From assembly GCF_947169325.1 (NCBI RefSeq), contig NZ_CAMVPN010000001.1:80089-144088 (forward strand): a DNA stretch of 64,000 nt, in the 5' to 3' direction. The translations under genes were made by a program, and so were the position numbers. Within the stretch, counting starts at the first letter, position 1. Every line of letters starts with the position of its first letter. Under the pieces are notes generated by a model, which was not told the DNA's origin, did not search any database, and saw only the letters and a list, made by a program, of their open reading frames with translations. This document shows positions 54,701-63,700 of the stretch, piece after piece. The DNA comes from an uncultured Methanobrevibacter sp. GTDB taxonomy: Archaea > Methanobacteriota > Methanobacteria > Methanobacteriales > Methanobacteriaceae.

Positions 54701-57700
54701 CAGATTCCAATTCCGCTCGTCGTGGTGGTGCAGCATACATGACTGGAAGTGACTACGTAACATACGATTCATGTAATTTCACTAACTGTACTTCAGGTAC
54801 CAATGGTGGGGGAGTAGACTGGTTGGCAGGAGCTAACTACGGTAAGATTTACAACTGTGTATTCAATCAAACAAGGGCTGCCCGTTCAGCGGGTGCAATC
54901 TATTATGACGGTTGGTATGGTGACCTTCAAAACATCACAATCATAGGTACCAAAGCATGGGGTGGATCCCTTGACAACAGCAGTGACGGTAGAGTAAAAT
55001 ATGCCGGTTGGGACTCAAGCCACTGGGATACAAATACCACTGGTGGTGACGCCGGTGCAATCATGTTTACCGGTTCAAACATTAAAGTTTATAACATTAC
55101 ATTCACAGACTGTATCGCTACAGGTCGTGGAGGAGCAGTCTTTTTACAAGATAATAAAAACGTAACATTTGATTTATGTGAATTCAGAAATAACCAGGCA
55201 TTAGGTACTGCCAACAACACATGGAATGATGATAAAAATCTAAGCAGTGGTAAGAACAGGTTCCTGTCAGGTAACGGTGGTGCTATCGGTTTCGATAACG
55301 GTGCTACATTAGGAGTTATCAAGAACTCCAAATTCATAAACAACACCGCTCAACGTATGGGTGGTGCAATCAGTTTTGCCAAAGGTTCATCAAATGCAAC
55401 CATAATCAATTCAACATTTGACAACAACACCGCTAAACGTAACGGTGGAGCTGTATCTGTTGATGGTTTAAATGCTAGATTTGAAGATTGTGATTTCACA
55501 AACAACTCAGCAACCGCTGAAGACCTTGACAGAAGCATATTTGACTTAACCAGTTTAAGCAAAATTAGAAATGTAACTACTGAAAATGCGATAGTTAATA
55601 AAACTGCACTCCCTACCCCTAGTGCAGATACATTAGGATATCTATATGTTATTGTGCAAATGAACGCTGGTAAGAAGATTAGTTACACCATGGCAATAAC
55701 TGTAGGTAGTGCCACTAGTGGATATGACTGGTCACTAATGAAAAACACTACCGAAACAGGCCCATCCCCTGTAGACTGGGCAACTGACGAATACTTATGT
55801 GGAGATGGAGGAACCATCTTCTGGAGAGGAGACAATGGTATTGCTAATAACTGTAACTTTATAGAATCCAACTCCAATCGTCGTGGTGGTGCAGCATACA
55901 TGACAGGATCAGACAACATAACATTCTCCAACTGTAACTTCACTAACTGTACTTCAGGTACCAACGGTGGAGGTGTAGACTGGTTGGCAGGTGCAAACTA
56001 CGGTAGGGTAATCAACTGTACATTCAATAATACTAGAGCTGCCCGTTCAGCAGGTGCTATCTACTACGATGGTGATTACGGTCAAATGATAAATATCACA
56101 ATTATTAATGCTACTTCATATGGTGGCACTCTACCTGCAAGTAGAGACGGTAGAGTAAAATATGCCGGTTGGGATGCAAGTCACTGGGATAGAAATACCA
56201 CTGGTGGAGATGCCGGTGCTATAATGTTTACTGGAAACCACGAATACATCTATAACGCTACCTTCATAAACTGTACAACTGAAGGCCGTGGAGGAGCAGT
56301 GTTCTTGCAGGACAACACCAATGTTACATTCGAATTATGTAAATTTGAACATAACTATGCAAAAGGTACTGCAAGCAACACCTGGGAATCAAAAATTACA
56401 CAAAATTCCACTGAAGACCTTGAAGATTTAACAGGTCACGGTGGTGCAATTGCATTTGATGTAAATGCTACAAACTGTAAAATCTTATCCTCCAACTTCA
56501 CAGACAACCTTGCTCGCCGTAATGGTGGTGCAATCAACTTCGATAAAGGTTCCACTAACAACACAATCAGGGACTGCAGATTCGACAACAACACAGTTTA
56601 CGATGACGGTGGTGCAATCAACTACGACCGTGGTGCAGATTACTGTTCAATTTATAATTCAATATTCTATAACAACACAGGTTTAGGCAGATTCAATTCC
56701 TCAACTAGAGGGGGTACAATCTGTCTTGTCGGTTCAAACATTACAATTTCCGACTCTCAATTCATTTTAGGAAGATCATATGCAAATACCACTGAAGGTG
56801 CAAATATCAGCAAAACAGATGGTGGTGCAATATTCCTGGCCGGTGATGATGTAAACATTACCAACACCCTGTTTGACAGATGTTCCGCTCCGAATAATGC
56901 TGGTGCAATCGAAATAGTCGGGGACCGCGCTACACTTACCAACTGTACTTTTGAAAAATGTAATGCTACCGAAGACGGTGGAGCATTATATGTACAGGGA
57001 TTGAACTGTGAAATATACAATTCCACTTTCAGACACAACACTGCCGGAGACGATGGTGGTGCAATTAACTGGAAAGGTGACAACGGTTATGTATATAACA
57101 TTACATGTTTCAACAACCACGGAATAAGCTTCAACGGTTCACACTCAAACGGTGGTACAATTTCCCTTAACGGTAATAATGTTACAATCACAAAATCCAG
57201 TTTCACCCAATCCGGTGCTTTAATCGCTGGTGGTGCAATCTTTGCTACCGGTAACAATGTTACCATTTCAGAATCCTACTTTGAAAGAAACAACGTTTCC
57301 CATACTGTAGTGGAAGAGGGCAAAGCATATACCACTGGTGGAGGTTCAATTTATGTATTCGGTAATAATTCAGATATAATAAATTGTACTTTCGATATGG
57401 CCAACGGTAAAGAAGGTGGAATTATTTATGTCCAAGGTCATAATGTGACAATTAATAATATTTCCACTAAACGTAGCTATGCTGTTGCAGGAGGAGCAAT
57501 GTATATCGCAGGTGAAAACGCTACTATCCTGAAATCCAACATTACAATGGCTAACTCCACAACTTCATCAGGTGGTGCAATATATATTCAAGGTGCAAAT
57601 GCAAACATTTCAGAGTCTTACTTTGGTAGGTGTGTTGGTGGTAAGGATATTTCCAGTACTCGTTTAGTTGATGGTGGAGCCATATATGTGAACGGTACTA

Positions 57701-60700
57701 ATGCTACAATTTCAAAATCAGTTTTCGAAATGAATAATGTTTCCCAAGCTGGGGGATCTATTTTTGTACGTGGTAACAATACCAAGATTTTAGATTCTAA
57801 TTTCACAAAATCTCATGCTACTATTGGAGGAATTATTTATGTTGAAGGACCTAATGCCGTAATTAACGGTTCATCATTCAGTATGAGTTCAGTAGTTACT
57901 AGTGGTGGTGCAATCTATGTAAATGGTACTAATGCAACTATTGAAAAATCATCATTTAAATTGAATAATGCTACAAACAATGGTGGTGCTATCGATGTTG
58001 AAGGTGATTTAGCAGAGATTAAAGACTGTAACTTCACAATCGACATTGTGTTAACCGGAGACGGTGGTGCAATTTACATTGGTGGTAAAAATACTGTAAT
58101 TTCAGGCATTAACTCAAATATCACTCGTTCAAGTAATGGTTATGGTGGATCCATTTATGTTGAGGGTAAAAACACTATCATCAATCAATCTAATTTCGAT
58201 TCTTCCAACTCTAAAAAGGAAGGTGGTGCAATTTATATTAAAGGGGACGATTCAAAAGTAATTGACTCCAATTTCACACGCACCTCAAATACCAATGGTG
58301 GAGCAATATATATTGAAGCTAAGAATGCTGTCGTTTCAGGCTCCAACTTCAACATGAACAATGCTTCCAATATGGGTGGAGCAATTTATATTTATGGTGA
58401 ACATGCATCTATTATTAATTCAACATTTAATAAGACTTATGCTATTTCCGGCTCCAAGTATATTAAGGATGTGAACCATGGAGGCGCAATATATATTAAA
58501 GGTATTTATGCTAATATTTCAGGATCTAAATTTGAAAATTATGGTTCATATAAAGGTGGAGCAATTTACTTAGAAGGTAATTATGGTAATGTTGAAAATT
58601 CTTCCTTTGATAATGGTTATTCCGCTTCAGATGGTGGCGCTATTTTCTCCACTGGATCATATTCTATGGTTAAATATTCAAACTTTACAAATAATTATGC
58701 ATATTATAATGGAGGGGCTCTTTACTGGTTCGGTGCAACAAAGAATAGTGTTGTGGGTTGTATATTCATAAACAACACTGCTTGTGGATATGGTGATCAA
58801 GGTACTAAAGGTGGAGGGGCCGTTTACTGGTCAGAAAAAGGATCTTATGGTGTTATCAGAGATTCCAAATTCATAAATAATTCTGTGATTGCTACTAAGG
58901 ATAAGGCTGACGGTGGTGCGGTTTTATGGGATACAAATAAACATTGTATACTTGACAACTGTACTTTTGATTCAAATTATGTTACAAGTACAATGACTAC
59001 TTGGACTCAGGGCGGAGCTGTTTACATGAGATCCAATAATGTTACAATTAGTAGGTGTACATTTGAGAATTGCTGGTCTCAAAAGGATAGTGGTGCGCTA
59101 TATATAGCTAACGATAAAAATACTAATGTGTTCCTGTCTCCTATTGATGTTCATGTGTTTAATTGTACTTTTATAAATAACAGTGCTAAAGGTGAATATA
59201 ACTCAGCTGATTATGACTGTGGTGGGGGTGCCGTATTAGTTAAACAAGTTGGTAATATTTACTTTACTGATGTTAGGTTTATAAACAATACTGCAGATAA
59301 AGGTGGAGCAGTATCCATGATTAGACCTAGTAAAAATGATAATAATTACTTTAGAAATTGTACTTTTATAGGCAATAATGCTACAGAAAATGGTGGAAGC
59401 ATATGGTCAGGTTCTTATACCGGTGCAAATCCTATAACTCTTAGGTTGTATAATGTTACAATTTCTGATGGTAACGCCTCTTTGGGTGGAGGAATATACA
59501 CTCTTGGTAATATTGTATACGATAATTTAACTTTCATAAATAATAATGCAACAAGTGGTGGAGCATTATATTGGGATAAAGCCTCTGTAACAATTAGTGA
59601 CATGGTATTTATAAATAACAATGCAACTAATGGTGGGGCTATTTATATTCCTAAAGAGAGTACTACAGTTAAAAATTGTAATTTCACAAATAACAATGCA
59701 ACTAATGGTGGTGCAATTTATGTTGGCGCAAATAGTGTTACAATTACCAAAAATAATTTCACAAACAACTCTGCTAAAGAGATGGGTGGTGCAATATATA
59801 CTAATACTTCAGTTAGTGGAGGAAAAATAACATATTCAAATTTCACTCTAAATCATGCTAAGTATGGTGGTGCAATCTATGCTGGATCTGCTGGTTCTGG
59901 TAGTGCACATATTACTATTTCATATTCTACTTTCATCAAAAACGTTGCTAACAGTGATGGTGGGGCAATCTATGTTGCAAATCCATATTATGATATTAAT
60001 TCTTGTAACTTTGATGGAAATAATGCATCAGGAAATGGTGGGGCTGTTTATGTTAAAGATGATTTATCAACAACTATTAAGGATTCCACATTTAAAAATT
60101 CATATGCTGGTAAAGATGGAGGTGCAGTATATCACAATGGTTCATCTTTAACTCTTACAATTAATCATGATGATTTTATTAATAACACTGCTCGTTATAA
60201 TGGTGGAGCTATTTTATATGTAACTGCTGCTAAGAAATATAGAGATTATAATAACTTCGATAACCTTGGACAGACCACCTCAGCAGGAAGAACCAATGTT
60301 ATTGATTCAGGAGTTCAGTTCATTAAAAATTCTTTATTTGAAAACAATAATGATTATCCATTGATTGTTCAAGCGATTCCAAATACTTTGGTTCCAACCA
60401 TTAGAGTTATTTTAAATCGTCCAAAAGATTCAAGACCTGAAACTAAAATTAATTGGGTTGTTAATTTAACTAATGCAACTGATAATACGTTTATAAGACA
60501 AATAGTCGTAAATTCAACTACCTATTATGACCATTATAATGCAGTTTATGACTATGTATACGTGAATTTTGAAGGTTTGATGGATGAGCAAACCTATAGG
60601 ATTAATGTCGGATTTAATGATACAAATTATATGTATAAAGAAAATTACACAACTGCAACTGCTGAGGGCAGTCTAATCGGTGAATTCAAACTTCTTCAAA

Positions 60701-63700
60701 AACAAATTATGGGCAATATCACCGAACAATCACAATCTCCAGGTGATGTATATGTGGTGTATTTAGAGGATTCATATACATTTACTAGGTGGGAAGATAT
60801 TCCATATGCAAAATCTGATGACAGTTGTATGAACATTACCTCTCTTGATAGGCCATTAATAATTTATGGTAATGGTTGGGCTCTTGATGCAAAAGGATAT
60901 TCAAGAATATTTAACATCACTGGTTCCAATGTTACTTTTGTTAATGTAAGATTTGTTAATGGTAATGCAAGCGGCAAATATAATGATGGAGTATATAATG
61001 GAGGAGCCATTTACTGGTCCGGTGCAAATGGTGCTGTAAATAATTGTTCCTTTGTTGATAATTATGCTGAAAGGGGTGGAGCATTATATCTAAATGAATC
61101 CGCTTCAAATTATAAGATTTCAGACTGTAAATTCAGACAAAATGATGCAGATACCTTCGGTGGTGCTATCGATTGTTATGCTCCAAAAATGAATCTTACC
61201 AATACTTTATTCGATAAAAACACTGCCGATACCGGTGCCGCTTTATGTAGGGAAATAACCGCTACAGGTGGATTCGGAAACTATAATAATTTCACTTCAA
61301 ATAGGGCTAAAACCAATGGATCAGCTCTTGCTTGGATAAGTGCAGAAAGTATTAACATTAATCATTACATTTTCATTGATAATGTTGCAGGCAATAGTGG
61401 TGGAGCCATCTATGTAGGTAAAGGCAGTGGTAACTGTGTAGTTAATAATTCTTACTTCCAGGGAAATAATGTAACTAATGAATATGGTGTGCTTACAGGT
61501 CATGGTGGTGCTATTGAATGGTATGCTGGTAACGGTACAGTTTTAAATTCCACATTCATTGACAACCATGCGCATGATGGGGGTGCAATTTATGTAGGTC
61601 ACGGTTCAGAAGAAATCAACATATCAGAATCCACTTTCCGCATAAACACTGCAGGCACTAAAGGAGGTGCTGTCAGTATTGAAGCATCCAAAGTTACCAT
61701 TAATGCATCTGATTTCTATGATAATAATGCTACTTATGGTGGTGCATTGTATGTAGGTGGTGCAGGCAATCTTAATTATGTATACTCATCTGTTTTCGAA
61801 GGAAATAAAGCTAAAGATGGTGTTGGTGGAGCGATTTATTGGGAAGCTTCCTCAAGTTATATTTATGACTCTAACATAACTAGCAATTGCGCCGATTATG
61901 GTGGAGGTTTATACTTGGGCGGTGATTCCGCTGAAAGTACAATTCTAAATTGTAGTTTCACAGATAACCATGCTAAGTTCACAGGTGGTGCTATTGATTG
62001 TAATGCCTCTAAAATGTATTTATCCAACACTACCTTCGATTCCAATTACGCTCAATTCGGTTCCGCTTTATGTAGGGAAGTTAATGCAAAAGGAGGTTCC
62101 GGTGCAAACAACACTTTCATAAATAACCATGCATATGTTGCAGGTGCCGCTCTTGGATGGATGGGTTCAGTAAATATTACAATTACAAATTACACATTTA
62201 TCAATAACTCTGCTGAGGTATGTGGTGGAGCAATTTATGTAAGTCGATCCAGTCATAACTGTTCAATTATTACTTCAAACTTTGAAAATAACTATGTAAC
62301 TAATGCAACATCCACTTGGGATGGTAATAAATTCTATTGGACAGCATGGGATGGCGAACTTATGAGTTTCAGTCTTGTAGTAACTACCGATACTTCACTG
62401 ATTAATACAACTGTGATTGGTGTGGATACTGTATTCTATAGTTCTAGTGAGGAAGCAGGTAAAGAGAATATGGGTGTTGGTGGAGCTGTCAGTTGTCTTG
62501 CAGCCAACGCTACAATTACAGGATCCAACTTCACAAATAACACTGCAAATAAAGGTGGTGCATTGTATGTAGGTTCTTATGAAGGACATACAAATATTAA
62601 TCGTTCAGTATTCACATCCAACATTGCTTATGAAATAGGTGGAGCTATCAACTTACATGCTTCAGGAGTACACATTGATGACTCTCAATTCTATAATAAC
62701 ACTGCTGTTAACGGTAGTGCACTGTATGTTGGTGGTGTTGGAACAGCTAATAAGGTTCATGAATCTATTTTTGAAGGAAACAATGCTACTGATCATGGTG
62801 GTGCTATCTACTGGAAAGCATATGAAGGTGAAATTATAGGAACTAACTTCACCAATAACCGTGCTATCTATGGTGGTGCTATTTACTTGAATGGCGTATC
62901 AAATAATACAAATATTATCAATTCAACATTCAAATTCAACAATGCTACCAAAAACGGTGGAGCTATGGAATGTAACGCATCCAACATTGGAATTTACAAC
63001 ATTACATTTGAATCCAACTATGCAGGTGAATATGGTGCTGCTTTATGCAGAGAAAAAGGCGCAACCAGTGGTCATGGTACCAACAACACTTTCATAGCAA
63101 ACCATGCCGGAATCGCAGGTGCAGCTCTTGCATGGATGGGTGTTGACAACATTAACATCAACTACTACTATTTCATAAACAATACTGCAAATGAAGGTGG
63201 GGCAGCAATTTATGTTTCCGATGACAGTGACAATTGTATAATCAATCATTCATCCTTCAAAGGAAATTACATAACCAATGATACTGGTGGACATGGTGGT
63301 GCAATCTATGTTGTTGGAGATAATGCTACCATTGTCAACTCCAACTTCACAGACAACCATGCATTCTATGGTGGTGCTATATTTGCAGGTAAATCCTCAG
63401 GTAATACAAACATATCAAATGTAACATTTGACGATAACTGGGCAAATGTGGATGGTGGTGCAATTGTCATTACCGGTTCCGGAGTGACTTTAAATGACAC
63501 TCGCTTCTACAATAACCTTGCCGGTGACTCTGGTGGTGCAATCTATGTGGGCGGTGAAGGTACAAGTAACGTAATCTGGTACACCGTTTTCGAAAACAAC
63601 ACTGCAAGAGATCATGGTGGTGCTATTAACTGGCTTGCATATTCCGGAGAAGTATATTACTCCAACTTTACAAACAACTCCGCTGTTTACGGTGGAGGTA

